54,130 nt of DNA from Rhodopirellula europaea 6C. GTDB lineage: Bacteria > Planctomycetota > Planctomycetia > Pirellulales > Pirellulaceae. Every line of letters begins with the position of its first letter. The stretch's first letter is position 1. Shown piece by piece: positions 24,420 to 33,576 of this stretch. The DNA is taken from contig NZ_ANMO01000228.1 of NCBI RefSeq assembly GCF_000338295.1, positions 1 through 54,130 of the forward strand. Reading direction: 5' to 3'. The notes beneath the pieces were generated by a model that saw nothing but the letters and a program-made list of their open reading frames with translations, searched no databases and was not told the DNA's origin. The translations under genes were made by a program, and so were the position numbers.

Positions 24420-25948
24420 GGAATCGACGTCCTTTTCGGCAGAGCGGCTTGCAGAATAGCCTCCTCGGTGGCCTCCGCCCGATCAAATTCTTGTGTCGCA
24501 CGTCCTTCGCACATCACCAAAATCCGGTCCGAAACCGCCATCACTTCGGGCAGCTCCGATGAAACCATGATCACAGCCAATCCGTCCGTCGTCAGTTCAT
24601 CGATCAAAGTGTAAATCTCGTTCTTCGCATGGATATCAATTCCTCGTGTGGGCTCGTCCAACATCAACACGGCGGGTCCGGTCGCCAACCATTTCGCCAA
24701 GATGACCTTCTGCTGATTCCCGCCACTCAAGTTGACAATTTTCTCTCGTAACGATGGCGTTTTCACGCGAAAACGTTCGACGAACCGCCGAGTGTGCTCG
24801 CGTTCTTTCGCTCGGTCGATGAAGCCAAACCTTTCTGCCTGTTTCAGACTTGCAAGACTCGCGTTTTCAGCGACGCTCATCGACAGCACCAATCCGTCGT
24901 GCTTGCGATCCTCTGGGACCAGAGCCAAACCATGTGCAATCGCATCGGCGGGACATTTCAGGCGAACGCATTCGTCGTGAATGCTCACGTTTCCGCTCGA
25001 AGTCTTCGGATGCAAACCGAACAGACACTCCAGCAATTCGGTTCGACCGGCACCCATCAATCCAAAGATGCCGAGCACTTCCCCTTTGCAAACGTGCAAG
25101 TCAACTTCATTGACCAAGAAGTCCCCGGGGCGTGTCGGGTGCTTCAACGAAATATTGCCCGCGCTCAGTACCGGGTGTTTGTTGGTGGATGATTCTTTGG
25201 AAAGAACCTTCACCTCTCGGCCGACCATCATGCGGACCATTTCGTCGTGACTCAACTCGCCGAACTCAGCTGTTCCGATCAAACAACCATCACGCATCAC
25301 AACGATGTCGTCGGCGATCTGCTCGAGCTCTTCCAAACGATGCGTGATGTAGACAATCGCAACGCCTTGCTTCTTCAGGTCAGCGATGCAGCGAAACAAG
25401 ACTTCCGTTTCGCGATCAGTGATCGCCGACGTGGGTTCGTCCATGATCAGGATGCGAACATTCCCCGCCAACGCTCGGGCGATCTCCACCAGTTGTTGTT
25501 GTCCAACGCGAAGTCGGCGTACGGGCGTCGTTGGTGAGACATCCAGCTCCAACCGTTTCAGCCACTGCGAGGCTTGCCGATTGAGTTCCGAATAGTCGAT
25601 CAGCGTTTCGAATCGAAGTGGTTCGCGTCCAAGAAAGATGTTTTCAGCAACACTCAAGTCCGGCACCAAGCTCAACTCTTGGTGGATCATTGCGATTCCG
25701 TGATCGTGAGCATGCCGCGGACCGGTGAACTGGACCGGCTTGCGATCCACCAACAATTCTCCTTCATCGGGCGGTTGAACTCCCGCCAAGATTTTCATCA
25801 GCGTCGACTTGCCCGCACCATTTTCGCCGAGCAACGCGGTCAAACGTCCTGACCTCAAGGTCAAATCGACGCCGTCCAAGGCTTTCACGCCCGGAAACAA
25901 CTTGGAAATCTTCTTGGCTTCGAGAACCAAATCACCGGAGACAGTCAT
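24413..25948 (-). CDS. rbsA: Ribose ABC transporter ATP-binding protein (two ATPase domains)
   Basis: The 511-residue protein carries two fused ABC domains, as in RbsA/MglA. The first has Walker A GENGAGKST at about 41-49, the signature LRVGQQQLVEIARALAG and Walker B ILIMDEPTSAI. The second has a degenerate Walker A (GLMGAGRTELL), the signature LSGGNQQKVILAKWL and LMLDEPTRGID. An imperfect second site is normal in this family. It overlaps the DUF2291 gene by 4 bases and the permease by 7. It powers import of the sugar delivered by RbsB. Confidence 0.93.
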   Translation of the reverse strand: MTVSGDLVLEAKKISKLFPGVKALDGVDLTLRSGRLTALLGENGAGKSTLMKILAGVQPPDEGELLVDRKPVQFTGPRHAHDHGIAMIHQELSLVPDLSVAENIFLGREPLRFETLIDYSELNRQASQWLKRLELDVSPTTPVRRLRVGQQQLVEIARALAGNVRILIMDEPTSAITDRETEVLFRCIADLKKQGVAIVYITHRLEELEQIADDIVVMRDGCLIGTAEFGELSHDEMVRMMVGREVKVLSKESSTNKHPVLSAGNISLKHPTRPGDFLVNEVDLHVCKGEVLGIFGLMGAGRTELLECLFGLHPKTSSGNVSIHDECVRLKCPADAIAHGLALVPEDRKHDGLVLSMSVAENASLASLKQAERFGFIDRAKEREHTRRFVERFRVKTPSLREKIVNLSGGNQQKVILAKWLATGPAVLMLDEPTRGIDIHAKNEIYTLIDELTTDGLAVIMVSSELPEVMAVSDRILVMCEGRATQEFDRAEATEEAILQAALPKRTSIPC

Positions 25949-26601
25949 TTTGCCTCCACGAAGAATGGGACCACTCGCAGAGGATTCAGATCCGTGGATT
26001 CATCGCTGACTTGCGCGCAACCGGAAAATTCGATTTCGGTGCCTGGCGTGGCAATGTCTCGCAACGTTGGCAACACATCCGCTTCGATCCGCCGATTCAA
26101 TTCCGTTGAAATCGCATTGAAGTCTTGTGTGTTTTGGAATTCATTGACATCCAACAAACCCGTCCCGTCTCGGACCGTGTTGCCGAACAGAATACCCGAT
26201 TCCAAAACCACCTCCGCTTCATCTGATTGATCAGTGATTGCAAGCCCGACAGAGTTCTTTTCGACCGAGACAACTCGCCCGACACCGGTGACAGTCAAAA
26301 AATACGATTGACTCAAACCCACCTGCCGGCCGCGTGCTTGACGGACTTTGCCGGGGTTGGCTTGTATTTCATTGACCAACTCCAACGCATCGACCGCGTT
26401 TGCTTTCGACGCCAGCAATTTGTCGTTCCAGAACTGATCGACGAACACGATCGGATCGAACTTCGCCGCCGATGCTTTCGCAGACGCCTCGTTCGCATCA
26501 TCCAGGGAAACGACGCGAAATAGAGGGAACAGGTACAAGAGCACCAAGATTCCAATGGCGACTGCGAAGCGGGAGATCCATATTTTTTGACGGGAAATCA
26601 C
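25945..26601 (-). CDS. DUF2291 protein, membrane-anchored, associated with sugar ABC transporters
   Basis: The 218-residue protein has one N-terminal membrane segment (about residues 10-27, [15 protein letters not shown]) and a periplasmic domain of about 190 residues with the DUF2291 landmarks [27 protein letters not shown] and [16 protein letters not shown]. Genes of this family sit beside RbsB/RbsA-type transporters, but their exact job is not established. It overlaps RbsB by 4 bases at one end and RbsA by 4 bases at the other. It may help the binding protein dock, or may be a second periplasmic subunit. Confidence 0.85.
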   Translation of the reverse strand: MISRQKIWISRFAVAIGILVLLYLFPLFRVVSLDDANEASAKASAAKFDPIVFVDQFWNDKLLASKANAVDALELVNEIQANPGKVRQARGRQVGLSQSYFLTVTGVGRVVSVEKNSVGLAITDQSDEAEVVLESGILFGNTVRDGTGLLDVNEFQNTQDFNAISTELNRRIEADVLPTLRDIATPGTEIEFSGCAQVSDESTDLNPLRVVPFFVEAK

Positions 26602-27587
26602 TCGGAACCTTCTTCGTCAAAGTCACCAAACTTCGATGCATTCCCTTGGTGAACCAACTCAACGGCAACCGGTACCTTTTGCAAAAGGTCGTGGTCTCCC
26701 TTGAGATATCGATCGGCGTACTCCGCCGCGGTTTTCGCCATCAGCTTTGGAAACTGCATCCCCGTTGCGGTGATCTTTCCTTCGTGAATCATGGCGACCA
26801 CATCATCGGCACCGTCGAAACCAAAGATCTTGACTTGCTCTGCTTTGTTGGCGGCTAGCAACGCTTGATAGGCCCCCATCGCCATTGCGTCGTTCCCGCA
26901 AAAGACAGCCTTGATGTCTGGGTTCGCTTGCAAAATGGCTTCCATGACTTCCAGCGCCTTAGCGCGATCAAAGTCTGCACTTTGTTGGGCAACCATTTTC
27001 AGATCGGGATAGCGATCAACCACACTGTGGAAACCGTCGGAGCGATTCCTCGTGTTGTTGTCCCCCACCAAACCGAGCAATTCCGCATATTCGCCGGACT
27101 CACCGACCTCTTTGACGAAGTGCTGTCCAATCGCGACGCAACCGGAATAGTTGTCCGACAGAATTTGCGAAACCGCAGCGTCCGTCGCGTTGATTTCTCG
27201 GTCCATGCAAAAGACCGGAACGCCAGCCTCTTTCGCTCGACGCACATTCGCGACCGAACCGTCCGCGTCGGTTGGATTGAAAAGGACAGCGGAATAGCCC
27301 GAAGCGATCACGTTGTCGAAATGAGCCGTCTCTTTCGCGGGGTCGTTCTGCGAGTCAAACACCACCGCGTCATATCCCAACTCAATCGCACTGTCGCGGG
27401 CTGACTCAGCGAGCACAACAAACCACGGGTTGTTCAGCGTCGAGACAATCACCGCTACCCTCTTGGGAGCATCGGAGTCAGCCGAACCATCAGCGTTTTT
27501 CGTTTCATTGCGACATCCACCGATCAGCAGTGCGAACACGCACAATAAGAATTTCGCGAATCGGTTGGGTTGCTTGCCTGGGCTCAT
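26598..27587 (-). CDS. rbsB: Ribose-binding lipoprotein
   Basis: The 329-residue periplasmic binding protein has a lipobox (LIGGCRN, Cys at about 25) instead of the free secreted form of E. coli. Residues that contact ribose in E. coli RbsB can be matched one by one: Asn and Phe in NNPWF, Asn in NPTD, Asp-Arg in MDRE, Arg in TRNRSDGF, Phe in SADFD, Asn in GNDAMAMG, Asp in GFDGADD and Gln in TGMQFP. Only one aromatic is changed (Phe to Trp). That is strong support for ribose or a close furanose/pyranose. It lies 42 bases after RbsD. Confidence 0.92.
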   Translation of the reverse strand: MSPGKQPNRFAKFLLCVFALLIGGCRNETKNADGSADSDAPKRVAVIVSTLNNPWFVVLAESARDSAIELGYDAVVFDSQNDPAKETAHFDNVIASGYSAVLFNPTDADGSVANVRRAKEAGVPVFCMDREINATDAAVSQILSDNYSGCVAIGQHFVKEVGESGEYAELLGLVGDNNTRNRSDGFHSVVDRYPDLKMVAQQSADFDRAKALEVMEAILQANPDIKAVFCGNDAMAMGAYQALLAANKAEQVKIFGFDGADDVVAMIHEGKITATGMQFPKLMAKTAAEYADRYLKGDHDLLQKVPVAVELVHQGNASKFGDFDEEGSE

Positions 27588-27629
27588 CGATGAAGTCTCA
27601 CTGGAAGGTTAATGGGAATGATTGCGGTG

Positions 27630-28037
27630 TCAAAACACAACGCCGGATTTCAGAATCACGTTCGCATAGGGCGTGCATTCTCCTGTGCGAACAACCGCCT
27701 CACTGTCCTCTGTTCGTTGCTTGAATTCGACATGAGAAACCTCGGTGATCTTCGGCGCCATGAGATGAGCTTCGAAGAGTTTCATCATCTGCTCAAACAA
27801 CAATTGGTTGCGGTCATGCATCTCACTAGCAATCACGATCTCCTCCACCTTCAGCTCGCTCAAGATTGCATCCAACGTTCGCAGGAATGACGGATAGCCG
27901 TCCTCGATTGCTAAATCAATCCGCTTCACACCCGAAGGGATCGGCAAACCAGCATCGCAAAGCGTGATCGATGCGGTATGCCCGAGCCGGCTGATTTCAT
28001 AGCACAGCTCGCTGTTGAGTAATCGGGTGCGTTTCAT
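27630..28037 (-). CDS. rbsD: D-ribose pyranase (mutarotase)
   Basis: The 135-residue form starting at ATG 28037 matches RbsD over its full length: MKRTRLLNSEL, then SRLGHTASITLCDAGLPIP with the catalytic His at about 20, and the C-terminal VVRTGECTPYANVILKSGV. The Asp that follows GHT in E. coli is Ala here. The frame extends upstream to 28154, but the extra 39 residues do not resemble the family. RbsD converts beta-pyranose ribose to the furanose that ribokinase accepts, so the imported sugar is probably free ribose. It is 154 bases after the alcohol dehydrogenase gene. Confidence 0.9.
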   Translation of the reverse strand: MKRTRLLNSELCYEISRLGHTASITLCDAGLPIPSGVKRIDLAIEDGYPSFLRTLDAILSELKVEEIVIASEMHDRNQLLFEQMMKLFEAHLMAPKITEVSHVEFKQRTEDSEAVVRTGECTPYANVILKSGVVF

Positions 28038-28191
28038 GAAGTTCGCGAAAGATCGAGTGGGTTTGAAAGGTGAAGATGATGCAACAAACGCATTGCAGCG
28101 ATGCGAAACCACACGACGAATCTCGTCGGGAACTTCGCAAGAAAGCAACGACAAAGGTTTGATTCAGCCGACGAGGATTCGCGAAGTGACC

Positions 28192-29361
28192 TCAGCTTTT
28201 GTGCGGAATCACTTCGATTTTACAGCATTCATCAAAGTCAGTGACCGTTCCAAACTTGTCGACGAGTTCGTCCAGACTGAATCGATGCGTGATCAAGGAT
28301 GCAAAGTCGTAACGATTTGATTGCTGATGCAAAATGTTCAGCACGGGGCGCCAATCGGTTCCGCAGTGGAACACGGAATGGATGTGCAAGTTCTTGGAAC
28401 TGATATGGCGCATGACATCCAAAGCGACAGGTTTGCCGAGGTCGACCCAGTTGCCGACTTCGATGACGGTGCCGCCCTTTCGAACCATTCGAAGTGCTTC
28501 AATGAACGCTTCGGGTTCGCCCGCCGATTCAATCACCAAGTCGGGGCCGACGCCTTCCGTCATCTCTTGGACCTGAGCGATCCGTTCGTCAGTCGAAACC
28601 TTTGATGCGTTAATCGTCACGTCTGCGTAAAGGTTCTTGGCTTTCTCCAAACGCAAATCTGACAAGTCGGTCGCGATTCGCAAACCGGCACCGTGAATGC
28701 TCGCCATGATCCCGTGAAGGATTCCGAGTGGACCGTTGCCGAGCACCGCGACGGAGCAACCAGGACCAAAGCCTTCGTTGACCGGAGCAAACGGGCCGGC
28801 GGCTCTTGCCAAACTGTGATACGCGACGGCCATCTCTTCCACAAATACGGCAACGTCAGTCGACATTTCGTCGGGGACTTTGAACAGGTGTGTGCCAGGC
28901 CGAATGAAGATGTACTCCGCAAACCCACCTCGCAAGTAAGGAAGCGTGTCCGCGTTGGGATGCAACCCGTAGGCTTGAATTTGGTTCAGGCACGTTGTGT
29001 TGTTGTAGTGCTTGCGGCAGTAGTAGCAGTGCCCGCAATTGACCTCGACGGCGATCGCGACGCGGTCACCGACCTGCAAAAGTTGCTTGTCGTAGTCCAA
29101 AACTTTCGCGGCGTTGTCGCCAATCTCGACGATCGTGCCGATCACTTCGTGACCACCAACGTATGGGAAGATCGACTTTCCGCGAATCTCGGATGCTTCG
29201 CCTTTGAAGATGTGCCGATCCGTCCCGCAGATTCCGGACATGTCGACTTTCAAGATGGCCGAGTCGTGATCCACCGTGGGATAGGGATAGGTCCGCATTT
29301 CGGTGGCACCAGGCGCTGTCATCGCAACGGCACGCACGGACTCGGGTTTCACTACGCTCAT
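28192..29361 (-). CDS. Zinc-dependent medium-chain alcohol/sugar dehydrogenase
   Basis: The 389-residue MDR protein has the catalytic zinc region GICGTDRHIF (Cys), GGHEVIG (His-Glu) and the structural four-Cys zinc lobe CGHCYYCRKHYNNTTC, followed by a Rossmann motif AVLGNGPLGILHG. It is closest in layout to threonine or sorbitol-type dehydrogenases that act on polyols and sugars. The ATG at 29361 has AGGA 8 bases upstream; an adjoining TTG at 29364 is less likely. It is the first gene of the ribose/DUF1593 operon and is divergent from an AraC gene. It might oxidise ribose, ribitol or a liberated aglycone, which the sequence does not decide. Confidence 0.87.
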   Translation of the reverse strand: MSVVKPESVRAVAMTAPGATEMRTYPYPTVDHDSAILKVDMSGICGTDRHIFKGEASEIRGKSIFPYVGGHEVIGTIVEIGDNAAKVLDYDKQLLQVGDRVAIAVEVNCGHCYYCRKHYNNTTCLNQIQAYGLHPNADTLPYLRGGFAEYIFIRPGTHLFKVPDEMSTDVAVFVEEMAVAYHSLARAAGPFAPVNEGFGPGCSVAVLGNGPLGILHGIMASIHGAGLRIATDLSDLRLEKAKNLYADVTINASKVSTDERIAQVQEMTEGVGPDLVIESAGEPEAFIEALRMVRKGGTVIEVGNWVDLGKPVALDVMRHISSKNLHIHSVFHCGTDWRPVLNILHQQSNRYDFASLITHRFSLDELVDKFGTVTDFDECCKIEVIPHKS

Positions 29362-29364
29362 CAA

Positions 29365-29574
29365 TGAGGTCCTAACTGATATCTGAAGAGGAGTACTTTA
29401 TCGGTGTCGCGCCGATCGATTCCGCCAGCAGGTCGGATGATCGACGATCATGAAGTCGAATAGCTGAAAAGCGAAAACGGGCTCTCGTTGCAAATCAATT
29501 TCAGGAGTAACAATACACCAGGAATTCGCACATTCTCCCTCGAAAGCTCGCCAGACTTGCACTATCCTTAGACC
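29365..29574. promoter_or_regulatory. Divergent promoter region of the AraC gene and the ribose/DUF1593 operon
   Basis: This 210-base gap separates two divergent genes and must contain both promoters. At 29437-29451 ATGATC-GAC-GATCAT is a perfect 6+3+6 inverted repeat, 76 bases from the dehydrogenase start and 124 from the AraC start. It is a candidate operator. AraC proteins usually prefer direct repeats, so it might belong to another regulator. I cannot assign -35 or -10 boxes with confidence. Confidence 0.45.
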
Positions 29575-30444
29575 ATGCAACATTTTGACACACAAAGACC
29601 TGAGTTCGCCCCCTACGGTTTCACCTGTGAGCTGTGGGAACCGGTTCCGATGCCGCGTCCGGACCGTCACGACGAGATCGAGATCAACTTTCTCGACTCT
29701 GGGTCACTGACGTATTTGATTGGTGGCAATCGGATCACGGTGGACGCGCACACTCTCACGCTGTTCTGGGCCGCGGTTCCGCATCAAATCGTCGAGTTTC
29801 GCGATGTGACGCACTACTACGTCATCACGATTCCATTCGGATGGTTCCTGCAATGGGGATTGCCCGAGAGCCTTCAAACGCAACTGATTCTGGGAAACGT
29901 GTTGTCAGGCGACTGTGATTCAACCACAGCGACTCGCGACAAGTTCCTGTTTCAACAGTGGCATTCGGACGTATCGAACGATCCGGAGAACACGCGTGAG
30001 TTCGTGTTGCTCGAACTCAAAGCCAGGCTGCTGCGTTTGGCTCGATCGTACAGCAAGAATCCCGTGCTCTCGTCGGACGCACGAGACGCGAGCCTGAAAA
30101 ACTCGTCACCGAACCTTGCCAAAGCCGAATTGATGGCGTGTCACATCGCTCGCAACTTCAAATCCAGATTGCAAATCAAGGACATCGCCGAATGCGTTGA
30201 CCTTCATCCGGACTACGCATCGACTCTGTTTCGAAAGACGTTTGGATTGACGCTGAATGGATTGATCACACGTCATCGCGTCGCCGAAGCTCAACGATTG
30301 CTGATCTCGAGCAACGACCAAATCATCGACATCGCATTCGCTGCCGGCTTTGATTCGCTGAGTCGGTTCAATCGCGCATTCAAAGAAGTCACCAGCATGA
30401 CACCTCGCGGTTTCCGAAAGGAATGCCGTCTCAACAATCGATGA
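29575..30444 (+). CDS. AraC-family regulator, probable controller of the ribose/DUF1593 operon
   Basis: The 289-residue protein has an N-terminal cupin-like sensor (HDEIEINFLDSGSLTYLI, then VDAHTLTLFWAAVPHQIVEF) and a C-terminal double helix-turn-helix (IKDIAECVDLHPDYASTLFR and IIDIAFAAGFDSLSRFNRAF, ending TPRGFRKE). These are diagnostic for AraC. It is transcribed away from the 13.4 kb operon and shares the 210-base promoter region with it, the usual layout for a pathway-specific regulator. The effector is likely ribose or an intermediate, by context only. Confidence 0.9.
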   Translation: MQHFDTQRPEFAPYGFTCELWEPVPMPRPDRHDEIEINFLDSGSLTYLIGGNRITVDAHTLTLFWAAVPHQIVEFRDVTHYYVITIPFGWFLQWGLPESLQTQLILGNVLSGDCDSTTATRDKFLFQQWHSDVSNDPENTREFVLLELKARLLRLARSYSKNPVLSSDARDASLKNSSPNLAKAELMACHIARNFKSRLQIKDIAECVDLHPDYASTLFRKTFGLTLNGLITRHRVAEAQRLLISSNDQIIDIAFAAGFDSLSRFNRAFKEVTSMTPRGFRKECRLNNR

Positions 30445-30481
30445 CGCGGAGACTTCGCGTGGCGACAACCATTAAGCCAGT

Positions 30482-30567
30482 GCACTAGCCGTTTGGAGTT
30501 GGCCACGATTCCTTGAACAAAACCGTGGCTAAGAACAGAAACCGTGGCTAACGCCAAGCGGCTAGTT
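30482..30567. repeat. Inverted repeat pair of the CCGTTTGG..GTTAGCC family
   Basis: The left arm (30482-30510) reads GCACTAGCCGTTTGGAGT..., and the right arm (30540-30567) is its near-complete reverse complement (CGTGGCTAACGCCAAGCGG). A third partial copy, AACCGTGGCTAA, lies at 30521-30532. The array sits between the convergent AraC and GspF genes and could fold as a bidirectional terminator. Related single copies occur at 37647, 50508 and 53901. Confidence 0.6.
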
Positions 30568-30585
30568 CTTGAAATCACTGTCTCG

Positions 30586-31800
30586 TTAAAGACTGGTGCT
30601 GCTTTTGAGGACGGGCACGAGCAACGCCATCACGACGGCGAGAACCAGAATCGCCATCACGAGCAACATGATCGGCTCGAGCAATCGCACGAACAAATCC
30701 AATCGCCGAAACGTTCGTTTTTCCAACGAATCAGCGATTTCGGGAAGCACCCGGTCGAGCGAGTTGCTTTCTTCGCCGACGCTGATCATTTCCACCACGG
30801 AGATCGGGAAATAGCCCGACTGACGAAGCGGTTTCGCGAGGCTTTCACCACTGCGGATGTTCTCACTCGCGTCCGCGATCGATTGGCTGAGCAATCGGTT
30901 GCCCGTCGCCGTGCGACTGATATCGAGCGACTTCAGAATCGGAACACCGTTGGCCAGCAAGGTTCCCAAGACGCGGCAGAATCGCGCGACCGAAAGGTTC
31001 ATCAGAATGTCGCCCAGCACGGGAACTTTCAACTTCACCTTGTCAAAGATGTCTTGCCCGCGTTCGGTCTGCATTTGTTGGCGGAAAAAGATGATCAACC
31101 CAACCGCCAAAACGATCAGGATCCATCCGTAGCCCTGAAGAAAGTTGCTGAAGCTCAGCAACGCTTCCGTCATCGCGGGCATTTCACCTTTTTGACGTAG
31201 CCGATCAAACAGCATGTCAAACTTGGGAACGAAGAACACCAACAACGCGGAGATGACAACGCTACCGATCGTGAACAAGAACACCGGGTAGGCCATCGCA
31301 CTGACGGTGCGTCCCTTCAGGTCTTCTTGTAGTTCAGTGAACACGCCGACGCGGTCCAAAGCGTCCTCTAGAAATCCACCTTCTGTACCGGCACGAACCA
31401 TGTTCACCGCCATGTCGCTGAAGACACCGGGATAGCGAGACATCGTGTCGCCAATCGGTTCACCGTCTTCGACCCGTCCACGAATCTCGGCAAGCACTTC
31501 GCCCAGGACCGGCGTGCTGGATTGTTCCCCAAGAATGGTCAACGAACGGATCATCGGCACACCGCTGCGAAGCAACGAGGCGAGCTGGCCATAGAAGGTG
31601 GCCATGATTTGGCCTTTGACCTTCTTGCGTTTCTTACCAAAGATCGACAAACCCGAACCAGAAGTTTGTTCCGCAATCTTGGTTGGGAACAAATCACGTC
31701 CGGTTAGCAACGACGTCGCTTCGCGCTGCGACGCGGCTTCGAGCGATCCTTGGACGCTCTTACCGGTCATGTCTCGTGCGGTGTATTGAAACGTTGGCAT
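30586..31800 (-). CDS. gspF: Type II secretion / type IV pilus inner-membrane protein GspF
   Basis: The 404-residue protein has two copies of the T2SF domain and three long membrane segments (about 165-195, 215-240 and 370-400). Landmarks are PTFQYTARDMTGKSVQGSLE at the start, FYGQLASLLRSGVPMIRSL and RFCRVLGTLLANGVPILKSL. It is the platform protein that turns with GspE to add pseudopilins. It lies 84 bases after GspE on the same strand. It ends with LLVPVLKSSTSL, the usual C-terminus. Natural clients in this genome would be prepilin-type proteins such as the DUF1559 protein at 6.2 kb. Confidence 0.92.
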   Translation of the reverse strand: MPTFQYTARDMTGKSVQGSLEAASQREATSLLTGRDLFPTKIAEQTSGSGLSIFGKKRKKVKGQIMATFYGQLASLLRSGVPMIRSLTILGEQSSTPVLGEVLAEIRGRVEDGEPIGDTMSRYPGVFSDMAVNMVRAGTEGGFLEDALDRVGVFTELQEDLKGRTVSAMAYPVFLFTIGSVVISALLVFFVPKFDMLFDRLRQKGEMPAMTEALLSFSNFLQGYGWILIVLAVGLIIFFRQQMQTERGQDIFDKVKLKVPVLGDILMNLSVARFCRVLGTLLANGVPILKSLDISRTATGNRLLSQSIADASENIRSGESLAKPLRQSGYFPISVVEMISVGEESNSLDRVLPEIADSLEKRTFRRLDLFVRLLEPIMLLVMAILVLAVVMALLVPVLKSSTSL

Positions 31801-31884
31801 GGTTGTCGAAAGGCGGGAAGCAGGCGGGCTTGGTAGCGGAGGGTGAAAGGCTTATCGACGAGGAAAAGCCGTGGCGAGGATGAG

Positions 31885-33572
<1,688 letters not shown>

Positions 33573-33576
<4 letters not shown>

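Noticed and set aside
15958-29574. Reading the cluster as a cellulose or trehalose locus
   Set aside because: DUF1593 and ThuA names suggest cellulose and trehalose, but the operon has no glycosidase or trehalose enzyme and has a complete ribose route, so ribose is the better explanation.
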